64,000 nucleotides of DNA from Trichobilharzia szidati. Taxonomy: Eukaryota; Platyhelminthes; Trematoda; Strigeidida; Schistosomatidae. A program made the position numbers and the translations under genes. Location of the stretch: assembly GCA_944472155.2 (NCBI GenBank), contig OX235277.1, positions 33,800,804 through 33,864,803 of the forward strand, given 5' to 3'. Positions 32,325 to 42,479 of this stretch are shown piece after piece. Position 1 is the stretch's first letter, and each line of letters begins with the position of its first letter. Under the pieces are notes generated by a model. It had not been told where the DNA came from and did not search any database. It was given only the letters and a program-made list of their open reading frames with translations.

Positions 32325-32520
32325 GTGGTTCTGCGGTATAAGCACTCAACTTTCATCAATAGGTCCCGTTGTCGAACCCCGAAACCTACTTCAACTTAAG
32401 AAGCCGGGTAGTATCACCAGTCCCCTACACAATGTGACTCAGCTTGGTGCATAGTATGTTTTGGGTAACTGAGCTCAAACTTTTCTGGTAGTTAGGAGGC
32501 ATAGAGAAATGTGGGTTTAC
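32325..32520 (+). repeat. tRNA-like SINE copy, second family
   Basis: Reads GCGGTATAAGCACTCAACTTTC, a degenerate B box (GTTGTCGAACCCC), then CACCAGTCCCCTACACAATG and TTGGGTAACTGAG. It shares this order with 32925-33180 (GGGTTCGAGTCTCGTACCACC and GGGCAATTGAGTTCAAGC). Both are plus strand and diverged. Confidence 0.5.
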
Positions 32521-32924
32521 TCGTAAGTGTATCACACAACCGACGCACACTAATTGAACAATAGATATAAATTAAGAAGAATTACCACATTATCTTCATC
32601 TTATCCGTAACATGACATACTTTTGTTTTGCCTTATGAAGGTTAACTGTGTTGACGATATTTGTTTTCTTCACTATTACCTTAAGGCTGATATGTAGTAA
32701 TGATGACAGACAACTGCACAGAAATATAAGATATGATACCTGTAGTGTCTTTATACGTATTATCCTCATTAAATGAGTGGCACAGCAACCAGAATAGTTG
32801 TAACTTATATTCATCTGTTACTGCACAGTATTTCATCAGTTACCGCACTTCTTTTGAGAACACATCGAATTGATTCATTCTAAATTCTACAGAAAATAGT
32901 TGCTGTTTAACCATTTCTGTGTTG

Positions 32925-33180
32925 GTAGAGTAATTAGCCCTTACAGCTGATTGCTGGGTTCGTTGGTTCAAACACTCGGTTTTCGATGAGTCACGGGTTC
33001 GAGTCTCGTACCACCTGCTTCAGCCTCATTGGGCAACTGGGTATCAGTCCTTTTCTCACGATAAATGTAGCTTTTAGTTTGGGACATGATAATTCGTTCC
33101 GGGCAATTGAGTTCAAGCACACAAACCTATGGGTTGTTGTTAAGTTTTTCAGATTTGGCCTAATCCTGTAACACTTTTAA
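32925..33180 (+). repeat. tRNA-like SINE copy, second family
   Basis: Has the clear B box GGTTCGAGTCT followed by ACCACCTGCTTCAGCC and GGGCAACTGGGTATCAGTCC, and ends near GGGCAATTGAGTTCAAGC. It matches 32325-32520 in element order and lies just upstream of PRMT3 exon A1. Confidence 0.55.
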
Positions 33181-33286
33181 GCTTTATTGTTATCAGTTCA
33201 CTTGCCAAAAGAATGTATGTATACCTTCATAATTTCAGATTGTGATTCCTACGTCTATGGATAACTAATCAAGTACAATCTCCACT

Positions 33287-33493
33287 ATGGAACCAAGTAC
33301 CGTTATGCTTTTATCTAAATCATCTGAAAATTATATTTGCCTAATGTGTGTGGATTCATTTCATTCAAAGAATGAATTTTTCAATCATCTCGGCATTGAA
33401 CATGATTTCTTGGATTTGTTACATCATAAGAATCAATCCTTTATCAGTACACAATTTGATTGGATTCGATTTGTAAATTATGTTCGGAGGAAT
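33287..33493 (+). CDS. PRMT3: PRMT3 exon A1: zinc finger, copy 1
   Basis: The exon follows acceptor TTCAG at 33234-33238; the ATG at 33287 is preceded by an in-frame stop in the presumed leader, so this copy can only be a first coding exon. It encodes 69 residues: a short N-terminus, then a C2H2 finger C-X2-C-X12-H-X4-H (CLMC ... HLGIEH), and the FDWIRFVNYVRRN helix. The donor GTGAGC at 33494 follows a complete codon (phase 0). In PRMT3 proteins this finger is the substrate-binding domain. Copy 1 lacks the acidic N-terminal tract seen in copies 2 and 3. Against copy 3 I count 25 of 54 identities from the finger Tyr to the exon end. Confidence 0.8.
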
Positions 33494-33699
33494 GTGAGCT
33501 TAAAAACAGAGTTGTCACTCTTCAATTAATTTTTATTAATTAATATCTAGAATACTTTTAATGTATCTGTACAAAAGACTACTAAATTTTATAAAAAGAA
33601 TCTGTCTTAGCACGGTTTATATTTTATATTTTGTATAGATAATATTTAAATTCTAGAGTAAGAATAGGAATCAAACATGTATTAATCCTTTTCTAATTA

Positions 33700-34080
33700 G
33701 TATACTTGTCTGATCCCTTCTTCAACGAGTCGATTGAGAGTGTAGACATTACTTGTTTCGGGAATCGGTTCCAAAAGTTTATAATTCGATGAGAGAACCA
33801 GTTCTCCACAGCGATTCAGTTCCTTCTTGACTTTTGAACTCTCTTGCTATGCTCTCTAAGGTGTTCCAACTTGGTGAGAAGAAGAAAGAAAGAACAGATG
33901 AAACTCGTCGGCATTTCTTAGGATTTTGAGCATTGTAATGAGATTCCTCTGTCCACGATGTAATATGGAGAAGAGATTCAAGCTGTTAGGTCCCTCCTCG
34001 TATGATAAATTAGTCATATTAGGGAGCATACATGTGACCTTTGAACCCCTTCTAGAATATATGAGTTTCGCTTAGGACAA
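33700..34080 (-). pseudogene. LINE ORF2 C-terminal fragment in intron A1-B1
   Basis: On the minus strand, broken frames read NLFSILHRGQRNLITMLKIL, KLEHLREHSKRV and NWFSHRIINFWNRFPKQVMS, the standard tail of Jockey/CR1-type ORF2. It lacks RT. It differs from the tails at 4897 and 17250, so it is another family. Confidence 0.6.
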
Positions 34081-34429
34081 CGGTAGACTGCTTGGATTCA
34101 GTTTTCTAATTTCCAGAAAGGTACATAAAGTAGTGAACATTTCAGTGGTAACGTTGTTGTTGATTAACGATTATATCTGACTTTTATAGGACATCTGTTC
34201 AATACTACTAGGTTAGTCCATAGTCAGTGGTTAAGGTGAATTGCTTCTGTAAGGAAATTGTTTTAAAAGATACGCATTCAAATGCTCACGAATTTGTATT
34301 TCATTGATATATAGAGAGACTATCTCCATTATTCGCCAATAAAATATTCATACCCCTATTGGAATGTGTAGACTTATCTTGTTAATTTTTCATCAGAATA
34401 AAAACAAGAACCTGGTATTAAGGGTAGGT

Positions 34430-34910
34430 GCAGAGTGTTTGGTAGGGAGGGGAAATCCATTGACGAGGCAATGAAGATGCATCGATTGCGATGGCTAGGA
34501 TATATGTTAAGCATACTGAGTCATCGTTTTTCTCATTGAGCAATGTTAGCTGACGTAAGATTGGACTGGAAAAGACATCGTCAATCCATGAAGTCTTTGA
34601 CTATTGATTTGAGCCACATAGTTGTAAATAGCCTAGTTAGTGTCCTTGAAATGCAGTGTTGATGAAATGGCTCAAAGTGATTCTCAGTGGTGCAGATATA
34701 TTCACACTTTATACTCTCGTAGATTCATTAAGTCCTCCACATGTTTATTTCTTCTCTCGTACACTTCTCATTATAGTTCCTGCTAATTTTTCTTCTCTTC
34801 TATACCTTCGTGTGGAATATAGATTGTGGAAACTTGCACTGGTAGACTTCTGTGCAAAGTTCTACGTTGAGTTTAGTGAGTCCGTTAGTTTGTAACTCTG
34901 CAGTTACGCA
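34430..34910 (+). pseudogene. RTE-like LINE 3' fragment
   Basis: Reads REGKSIDEAMKMHRLRWLGY near the start, the L-R-W-L-G-H motif that marks the C-terminus of RTE-clade ORF2, then drifts into a T-rich tail with GTGCAAAGTTCTACGTTGA. Related copies, in either orientation, occur at 37190, 41020, 42480, 44470, 50720 and 57950. Confidence 0.6.
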
Positions 34911-35174
34911 TCAGTTACTATTATACTGATGTTATACAATCATCAGGATTGGAATCCATTGTTTTGTTATTGACTAATTTATCCTTGGACTACAGCTTTT
35001 ACTGAACCTTACAATCTACATAAAGTTATCAAACACAGGTATCATAGTGATGAGATTTAAAGTGCACAATTAAGATAATACGGTTTCTTATTTTTATATA
35101 GTGATAAACTGGTGAGTTATTCGCTTTCCTGACATCCATTGTAGCGTTATTTGTTTGTAAATTCTCATTTTTAG

Positions 35175-35277
35175 AAACCACATGATTTACGACAAGCGTT
35201 CTATGATGGTGAATGGAAGACAGATTCATTAGAACTACTTTATCCAGTCCTGTCTGACGATGAAGTTCTGTCTATCG
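35175..35277 (+). CDS. PRMT3: PRMT3 exon B1: linker after zinc finger, copy 1
   Basis: A 103-nt exon between acceptor TTTTTAG (ends 35174) and donor GTAAGT (35278). It encodes KPHDLRQAFYDGEWKTDSLE and then LLYPVLSDDEVLSI, ending one base into a codon (phase 1). It corresponds to the segment after the finger in animal PRMT3 (the W-K-x-D/E...L-x-P-V-L-x-D-D pattern). I count 28 of 34 residues identical to copy 3. Its donor phase matches exon C and also the acceptors of exons A2 and A3. Confidence 0.8.
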
Positions 35278-35639
35278 GTAAGTTAGATCTGAAATTTCTG
35301 AAGTGTCTAGAGTGCTTAGTTAATAGATCAAAATCCAACTACCAAACTGATTTTCTTGTCAATACTAGACCATTAGTTATATTCAAGATCATAGTCTAAG
35401 ATCTAACCTTTTCTATACCTTACTACCAATCAGTACCAGAAGTTATGAATTTATAAAATAAATAACTTGTTTTTCCATGTTAGTTTGCAGGGATTTGATT
35501 GGTATTGCTTTAGGACTTGGAAGTGTGCACCCATGATGACTTATCTACCTGAGATGAAAATCAAGACCTTCAAGTTACGAAGGGTGTCCGTTGACTATTC
35601 AGTCATTGGTGCGGAATGCAATGGCCAGTGCGTCAGTCC

Positions 35640-35860
35640 TAACTTCTGTCAGTTCACGATGTATAGTATCACCGCCAGTGAATGGTGTCGGTGAGGATTT
35701 GTGATCACATCCGACCTGGTGGACCCCACTGGACATAACTTCTCACTTCATCTGGTAACTAGTCACAAGTGATCACTAGATAACCGATGACTAGGACGAA
35801 ACAGCTGTCCTATAAGTCTTCCGTAGTTTTCAGTGGTTCTGTAACATAACTTTCATTTTA
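35640..35860 (+). repeat. SINE-like repeat with decayed hammerhead core
   Basis: GATGA (35786-35790) is followed by AGGACGAAACAGCTGTCC (GAAA at 35798-35801, stem III CAG/CTG, cleavage triplet GTC). This is the schistosome Sm-alpha-like hammerhead core with stem II shortened. The tail TTTTCAGTGGTTCTGTAAC matches 60700-60730. Probably inactive. Confidence 0.55.
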
Positions 35861-35879
35861 GCGAAATTAATAGTATTTG

Positions 35880-35960
35880 TATCTGGTAAGTGATAGTCAC
35901 CAGTGGAATTCAAGACGCGCGTTTCGACCTACTTAGGATTCGTCTTCTGACTGTGCCTCT
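35880..35960 (-). repeat. Second hammerhead-bearing repeat, opposite strand
   Basis: On the minus strand GACGAATCCTAAGTAGG is followed by TCGAAACGCGCGTC and TTGAATTCCACTGG. It keeps GAAA (35922-35925), a CGC/GCG stem III and a GTC cleavage triplet, in the same order as the Sm-alpha hammerhead. The first core box is altered. It lies tail to tail with the repeat just upstream. Confidence 0.6.
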
Positions 35961-36780
35961 AGCTACCTACTATCAATCAAATACCATCACTTTCACCTGA
36001 AAGCACCGTCGAAGTCGATCGAGTATTTCAGTTCCATAAAATCGATTAACAGGAAGTTTCAAAAGGCTGATTAGGGAACAAAGAACGACATTTTCTCGAC
36101 AACGCTTTTTGTCACTTTCTACAGTTAAACATACATAATAGTTAAAGACTTATTGTTCTGGTTGTCAACATTAGTGTTTTGAATAATATTGAATCAATAA
36201 TATTGACAGATTATAGTTCGAAAACATCTGTAAGTGATAATATGCATCAGTTTAATACTGAACTGAATATCAAATAAAATTAGGAATTTATAGGTCCCAT
36301 AGCAGGCTAGGGTAGCATAGGTGAGTGGACCTGTTTCTTTTACGCACAGCTCTGGTTGTTTTAAGTGAATCACAATGGCCTCTACTGTTTGGAGTGTTTG
36401 ACACATACATTCCTTTGGCAGTTTATTTGGTATTCTCAAGATGATAGAAGAAGACTCTTCAATGCTAGTTTTGTTGTTTGTTTGAACGAGGTGATCTAAT
36501 ATAAGACTGTTGATGGTTTTAACTATTACCTTTATTTAGCCACACTGGTAAGTGTTGCGGATCATGAAAAACTAGGTTCCTGGAGAGACGGCCAGTATAT
36601 AGCTGGTTGCACAAGAGCCGTTGAACTGATAGATACTATAAGTGTCTAGCCTATGGACTTGCTTTTTCAGTTTCGGAATCACAACCGGTTGTATGTAAAA
36701 TTTGAATTGCAGGATATTCGAAGCAGTTCCAATTCAATGATTTCATTTTGTTTATTTTCTCATTTTTCAACCCTCCGAAG

Positions 36781-37067
36781 ATATTCTTGATTTTCAAATG
36801 CAAACTACAGTAACACCGACACCACCGACAATCTCAAATAACTCAAATTCCAATGGACACGAAGATGATATTACAATTTTATCGCCTAATTCACATATTG
36901 CTAATTATTTATGCTTGATATGCTCGTGTAAATTGGCGTCAACAACGGAATTTTTTTTACACCTAACTTTAAAACATGATTGTATAAATTTTCTGGATGG
37001 AGAGTATCATTCAGTGTTCAATGACCATTTCAATTGGATTCGATTTGTTAATTATGTTCGAAGAAAT
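36781..37067 (+). CDS. PRMT3: PRMT3 exon A2: zinc finger, copy 2
   Basis: The acceptor CTCCGAAG ends at 36780. The first ATG is at 36798, but the frame is open back to the acceptor and enters in phase 1 (GAT-ATT-CTT-GAT when joined to the G left by exon B1). The exon encodes a Thr/Pro/Asn-rich, partly acidic N-terminus, a C2H2 finger C-X2-C-X12-H-X4-H (CLIC ... HLTLKH), then FNWIRFVNYVRRN, and ends with donor GTAAGT at 37068 (phase 0). All zinc ligands are kept. I count 28 of 54 identities with copy 3. It could be an alternative first exon using its own ATG or an internal exon joined to B1. Confidence 0.8.
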
Positions 37068-37189
37068 GTAAGTCAAATTTTCTGATCCACAAAAATGTGT
37101 GTGTGTATGTATTGTATATAGACTTCATTTTAGACAGTTGGAGGTAATCGTCAGGACACCTTAAACTTAGGCTACTTGCTTACTGACTG

Positions 37190-38345
37190 ACTGAGTTTCA
37201 ACGTGTAGAACTTTGCGGAGAAGTGCACCAGTTCAAGTTGCCACACTCTGTGTAGCACAAAAACGTAGACAAAGCAGAGGAAAAAAGATTCAAAAGAACT
37301 TTGATCAGCACAAATGTACTGGAGAAGGAATAGCAGCATGGAAAAACTTGACAGTTTAGTACACATGGGAGATCACAGAGTGAATGCATCCTCTCTATTC
37401 AGAAGGATTTTGAGCTATATCACCAGTGGTTTCCAGATATTGATTGTTAGCGTCCCGAGGACTGCAAATAGGTAGTTTACACCTCTTCACGTGGTTGGCT
37501 GGAACTAACTGTCAGAGACTTTATGAACTAATGGTATGTCTTGATTTCACCACTCCTAAGTCGTCTCCAATCTAATCCAATGTCGCCTGACATTGCCCAT
37601 CGAGGAATGCGAATTGCTGGACATATTCAAAACATGTTTTCTAGCCTTCTCAATCGATTCACCCTCACGACGTCATTGATTGACTTTCCTTCATCATCTA
37701 ACACTCTACTCCTAACTTCAATACTACTCACCATATTATACCATATTATAGAACGCAAATATCTGTGGTCAAAAATAGCTAGTCGTTTCATATTTTCCAA
37801 TTTCATTGGCCATGTCTAACTCATAAAGGGGGACAGAGCTAACTGGTGTGCAGTAAACATATCATTTGATCGATATCTGGATATCATGTTTACTCCAGAG
37901 ATGACACTCACTCGAAAGATGTATCTACGATTTCTTGAAGGAACTGATGCATTTTTCAAGTTATACTCAATGGTATAGTCAAACACTTTACCACTGCTTG
38001 GGGTGACGGTTGTCTCTCCTTAGAACAGTTATACGTTGAACTGACGATCGAATACGCAGAGCAAGACAGTCCGCACCGAAGCATTGCAGACCCGGCCTTT
38101 GATATCCAGGCTAACGTCACGACGGCGTCAAAGGTGGCTCAAGTTGACGTATGCTACCCTAGCCTTCATGATATGGTTGGAAATCCCGTCCGTCATACCT
38201 CCGCCAGCACTCACACAACTACCCAGATACACGAACTTATCGACAACTTCAAGTAGTTCATCTGGAAGAGTGAGTGCAGGTACAGGCTACTACCAATCTT
38301 GTAACAGTATTTGCGCTTAGACGGTGTAAAGCAGATGTCATACTT
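37190..38345 (-). pseudogene. RTE-like LINE RT C-terminal part
   Basis: The minus strand encodes DKFVYLGSCVSAGGGMTDGI and ARVAYVNLSHLWRRRDVSLD near 38100-38290, then a LRWLGH-like block near 37600 and the T-rich tail with a GTAGAACTTTGC phrase near 37200 (as seen on the plus strand). These are the thumb and C-terminus of RTE-clade ORF2. Several stops break the frame. Confidence 0.65.
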
Positions 38346-38771
38346 ACAGATACAAGTTCTAGCCATGTTGTTGTTCACTTTGTTGTATCTTAATGAAACT
38401 GAGATGAAACATTATAGAGAGTAACATCAGAACACTAATATGTGTTTATTTTAGAGATTGATAAATTGCTGAAAAGAGATTTCTTCACAGAATGCAAAAC
38501 AAACGGCAAGTAGTTCAAGGTTTTTCAGTAACATATTCCTTAAAGTTGAGTTGTCTTAATTTTAATATTGAACTTATTTTCCCGCATCATGAAAAGCGTT
38601 CATCTTAAAAAATGGACGTATTTCTACCATGGGCATAGATTTATGGACTGGTAAATACATATATTGCTGTTTGACATATTGATGCAAGCACTTGCCCAAG
38701 AAGTTGCAGGTTGAAATGCTGACTTGCGTAATCCAGTATATGTTACCGTGTATTAACTATGCCTTTTGACG

Positions 38772-38774
<3 letters not shown>

Positions 38775-38812
<38 letters not shown>
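38775..38812. repeat. (TA)n microsatellite
   Basis: An uninterrupted AT dinucleotide run of nearly 40 bases in the A2-B2 intron. Similar shorter runs occur at 53385-53414 and 59050-59067. Confidence 0.9.
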
Positions 38813-38813
<1 letters not shown>

Positions 38814-38820
38814 CAAAGTT

Positions 38821-40300
38821 GCCTAGTAGTAATATATATTCTCATGTGTCTATTTAATCATGAAACCAGTTCATTAGTTTTATCAATTATGGTAGGATAT
38901 AGTGCAAGCACTATTCGTTGAGAGCCTTTTAACCTTTCCACACATCTTAAACTATCCAATTCACACTAACCAACTAACTACCGAGGTGTATCTGATGGTT
39001 TCACACATTAACTATTTTCGCACACAAGCAACAACAGAGCTGACATATTTGTGTCTATCGGTGATTTCTTTTGCCCATGGTTTACCTTGACTGAGTTCGT
39101 ATTTTAACGGAGTTCTCGATATTCTGGCTGTATTGGTTTCGGCTCTTTACTCTCAACCAATATTACAAGGAACCAAACAATGAACTCAATTAGTGTGCAA
39201 AGTGCCAGAATAAAATTCAAGTCAATAAAGAATATTGAGACAGTATATATTATAGATATACAGATGAGTTATATAAGGTAATGGTTACTTCGGATTATTG
39301 TCATAATCTACTGGCAGTTGTTCACCAGTTCTTGAAGAGTCTTTAAATGAAGACGAGGTGTTCCTGTAAGTTCCGAAGAATGCGAATGGGAAGTAGAGAA
39401 GAAGGAAGACAGTAGCAATCAGGAGGAAAACGAAGACAAAGAGAGACAGCACGACTGTGTTTTCATTCGAACGCGATTCAACAAAAGTTATGTACAATGT
39501 GTCTATTTTTAACATTTGGCAAAAACTGTACAAATTTATTGGTTAGGACTTCACATTGTGTTGCCCGTTTAGTTCTGACTCCGTTTAGGGAGGTTTCGGT
39601 ATCTCGGTAGCGTCACAAATCATGACACAGTACATGTGGCTTATTGGTGTAGTAGTGTGTGTTCTACGATTTTTCTGACAGTTACATAATTTGGGATAGC
39701 ATTATTAGAAGGCAGAGTTCATCTGAAAAAGTAAATTGCGTATTTGCTCAATACATTTCACACAATCTGAGCATACATGTTTATTTGTTAAATCAATATG
39801 TATGAAAAGTGAATATAATAAAATGTCAATTTAAAGAAACAAAAGGATAAGAGATTTAAAAACAAAAGGGATAACAATAATAATAATAACGCTACTCTTG
39901 GTAATACAATCACACGAGGATTACTAAGACAGGTTTAGTCTTAATAGTAAATTGTTTTTGTACACACAGAAGGAGGAAGGCTTCAATTTTACGGATAGTT
40001 ATCGTCTCAGAGTATTTCAGTGTGCATTCTTGAAAGCTGTTTTAATCTCAGTGCTGTGATTCGTATCAAATTATAAGTGTTTTGCTGTAGACGATATTCG
40101 TAGTCTGCCTTGTTTCCTTTATCAAGGTTTCACAGTTCAGCTGTTTTTCAAACCATTTGAGTATTTCGCCTACCCTCAAGTGCTGGAAGTTGCGATAATT
40201 CTTCCCAATGTATGTGTGACCGCATACGCACACATGCAAACTGGTATACAATATAGGATGTGATATAATCACTTGATTTGAGTTACAAAACCGCTGGAAA
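38821..40300. other. Intron sequence without a clear repeat family
   Basis: Apart from the possible membrane-protein frame, this stretch of the A2-B2 intron shows only an (AAT)n run near 39876 and no recognisable element. Confidence 0.35.
39285..39515 (-). CDS. Possible nested small membrane protein
   Basis: A minus-strand frame inside the A2-B2 intron of PRMT3 encodes 76 aa from ATG 39515: a short N-terminus, a long hydrophobic span at about residues 21-47 (VVLSLFVFVFLLIATVFLLL then YFPFAFF) and a polar, Ser-rich, acidic tail. Composition looks like a single-pass small integral membrane protein, and no repeat family overlaps it. I do not recognise a family. A T-rich low-complexity origin or an exon of a larger antisense gene are alternatives. 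Confidence 0.35.
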   Translation of the reverse strand: MLKIDTLYITFVESRSNENTVVLSLFVFVFLLIATVFLLLYFPFAFFGTYRNTSSSFKDSSRTGEQLPVDYDNNPK

Positions 40301-40309
40301 TCAGGGAGC

Positions 40310-40500
40310 ACTGATGGTCACTGTTTCGTCCTGATCCCAGGCTCTTCAACAGTACGCATCCATGACCCTACTGGGGATGTGACCCGGTACCTTCAGGTTA
40401 CGGGATGAGTTTGATGACCAACTGGGACAGAATTCAGTGACCAACCCGTGAATTGTCGAACCAGTTAAATCCCTATAAACGAATACTTTAAAAATAATCA
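40310..40500 (-). repeat. SINE-like repeat with decayed hammerhead core
   Basis: On the minus strand: GCGTACTGTTGAAGAGCC, GGATCAGGACGAAACAGTGA, with CTGTTGA at 40352-40346 and GAAA at 40327-40324. The order equals the copies at 60550 and 48740. The tRNA-like part lies at higher coordinates (GGTTCGACAATTCACGGG near 40450). Stem II is imperfect. Confidence 0.55.
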
Positions 40501-41019
40501 CGTGGAGTCTGTCGAGGCTTTCCGTAAAGTATGTTTATAGCTTTTTTGACAATTATAATCCTGGTTGTATTGATAAGTTTTACGGATGACACAGAATTTA
40601 GTCTCTCTTTAAAATCTTACTGTAACGGTAAAAGACAAGAGACTTGGTAACGGAATGCTTTTATGGAATTTGATATCTCTACATAGGGAAATTGTGTACA
40701 ACTTATCTTAAAATCGTCATTTGCACAAATCTTTCGTGTTGGGCGCTACTTCTGCCCTTTGTATTGTGTTTCTTTGTCTTCTTTTTGTGTCTCCCATGTT
40801 TTGCTGCAACACTGGTTCATTTGCTCTCTTTGACGTTAAGTCTATCACTCTGCTATTTGATATTTTTGTGCTGATGAACGACTCTTTATATACTACTGAT
40901 AAATCTTGCCAGTAACACACGTCACACTACTATTATATACTTCTCTGTTGTAAGATAATTTGATGTAGACATTGAAAGTGGAAGACATGAAAAGCCTGGC
41001 TAGCTGTCTTTGATCATAA
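40501..41019. other. Intron sequence, no supported feature
   Basis: Two overlapping hydrophobic frames at 40692-40915 arise from a T-rich tract; neither has a convincing start context or family resemblance. Confidence 0.3.
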
Positions 41020-41660
41020 GTGCCTGCGTTCTATCTCCCGTGTTAGGTGGTATAATAAGGTGGGCAATATTGAGGTTAGGCTTCGGTCGAGTGCTAGGTA
41101 AGGAGGAAGGGAAATCAATCGACGAGGTTGTGAACCAACTGCATCGATTGAGATAGTTAGGACATTTGTTACATATGCCTAGCTTTCGCTTTCCTCGACT
41201 GCGGGCAATGTTAGCTGACTGACATAGGATCAGGTTGGAAAAGAGTTAGCTAGTGGTGGTCAAACGAAAACATGGCTTCATCAGTCAGTGAAATCCACAA
41301 CAGTTAGTTTAAGCCTGCCATGTAGGGAGGTGTAGATTAGCTTCCTGGTTGGGGTGTTCGGGATAGTAAAAACCAATGAAGGCTGGTGACAATCGGTGAT
41401 ATGGCTCAAAGTCATTCTCAATCGCTGGCGCAGATGCATCCACCTTTTGTGACTTATCCAATAAAATTCTGTTGTTCTTCCATATTACTATTCTTTTTCC
41501 CTCAATCACACTTCTATTTATTATCTCTGTTTTGAATCTGTCTTAACTCTCTTCTCTTGCTTTGTGTGCTACATGGTCATGGAGTGTGGCTACTCGAACT
41601 GCTGCACATCTGTGCAAAGTTCTACATCTAAAGCAGTCAGTCAGTCAGTCAGATGTTGAC
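41020..41660 (+). pseudogene. RTE-like LINE 3' fragment
   Basis: Reads LRLGFGRVLGKEGKSIDEVV then LHRLR-LGHLLHMPSFRFPR, the C-terminal RTE motif, then GWGVRDSKNQ and a T-rich tail ending in an (AGTC)n run at 41636-41651. It matches the minus-strand copy at 57950-58640 especially well. Confidence 0.65.
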
Positions 41661-41861
41661 ATCTTTCTTTTGAGACCGTATAGATTATAGGCTTTGAAAA
41701 AAATTAACTGACCACGTAACTGCTGTTGTATATGTCAGGGCATATTTTTCTAGACACTGCTTCATTGAATTGAATCGTATCGTCATATATAAATACAGTT
41801 CTATATGTCCATGATTTGTTTGTAAAATAAATTTAACACCTGCTGTTTATTAATTAAAAAG

Positions 41862-41964
41862 AAACCATCAAATTTACGTGAAGCATTTGCATCAATGGCT
41901 TGGAAAACTGATTCATATGAATTACTGTATCCAGTGTTAATGGATGATGAAGTGCTGTCTATTG
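41862..41964 (+). CDS. PRMT3: PRMT3 exon B2: linker after zinc finger, copy 2
   Basis: A 103-nt exon after acceptor AAAAAG (ends 41861) and before donor GTAGGT (41965). It encodes KPSNLREAFASMAWKTDSYE then LLYPVLMDDEVLSI in phase 0-1, the same as B1 and B3. I count 25 of 34 residues identical to B3. The acceptor has a weak, A-rich run in place of a polypyrimidine tract, so this exon may be spliced less efficiently. Confidence 0.78.
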
Positions 41965-42479
41965 GTAGGTTTCTGATGGTTACAGATTACTAACTACCTT
42001 CTCTATCCCTTCTCCTTACACATTTCTTATACCTTAAAGTATTATACGTTTGTACTGTCTAACCATATATCCACCCATATATGAGGTTGGAAAATGCATC
42101 TTTTACTCCTAATTTTGTTTTTTCAATATTAGTGTGTGATAACGGGTGAATTGATTCATTGGTGTAGGCAATTAGTTGGCTTTCAGTTAAATGTCTCCCA
42201 GGTTGGAATCTCACTCCAACTATTTCAGCCTAGAGAAAATTGCGGAGTATGTCATTAACTCTCACATAACTGGTGTATATGTGTGATTCAAAATTTGTGT
42301 TATGAGTAAACCTATTAACCGCCATAAACCACAAACTTTTATGAGATCGCAAAGCAGTTTTACGTAATTGCTTTTATTGGGTGTGGGTTGTTTTACCATC
42401 TTTCTCTCAGTAGATGCTCTTAAGCGACTGATATATATATGTGATTAAGTTTAACAGATCATTTCGTTGGATTATGTGG

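Larger units (their letters stand above)
31266..33230. other. Intergenic region between mL53-like gene and PRMT3
   Basis: Contains an unrecognised repeat-like segment at 31560-31800 and two related tRNA-like SINE copies (32325-32520 and 32925-33180). No other coding frame is convincing. The promoter of PRMT3 should lie here or, if the first exon is trans-spliced, anywhere upstream. Confidence 0.4.

Noticed and set aside
38084..38320. A 78-aa plus-strand frame
   Set aside because: The opposite strand encodes a clear RTE RT block (FVYLGSCVSAGGG...), so this frame is its shadow.
40692..40915. Two overlapping hydrophobic frames
   Set aside because: They come from one T-rich tract read in two frames, with no family resemblance.
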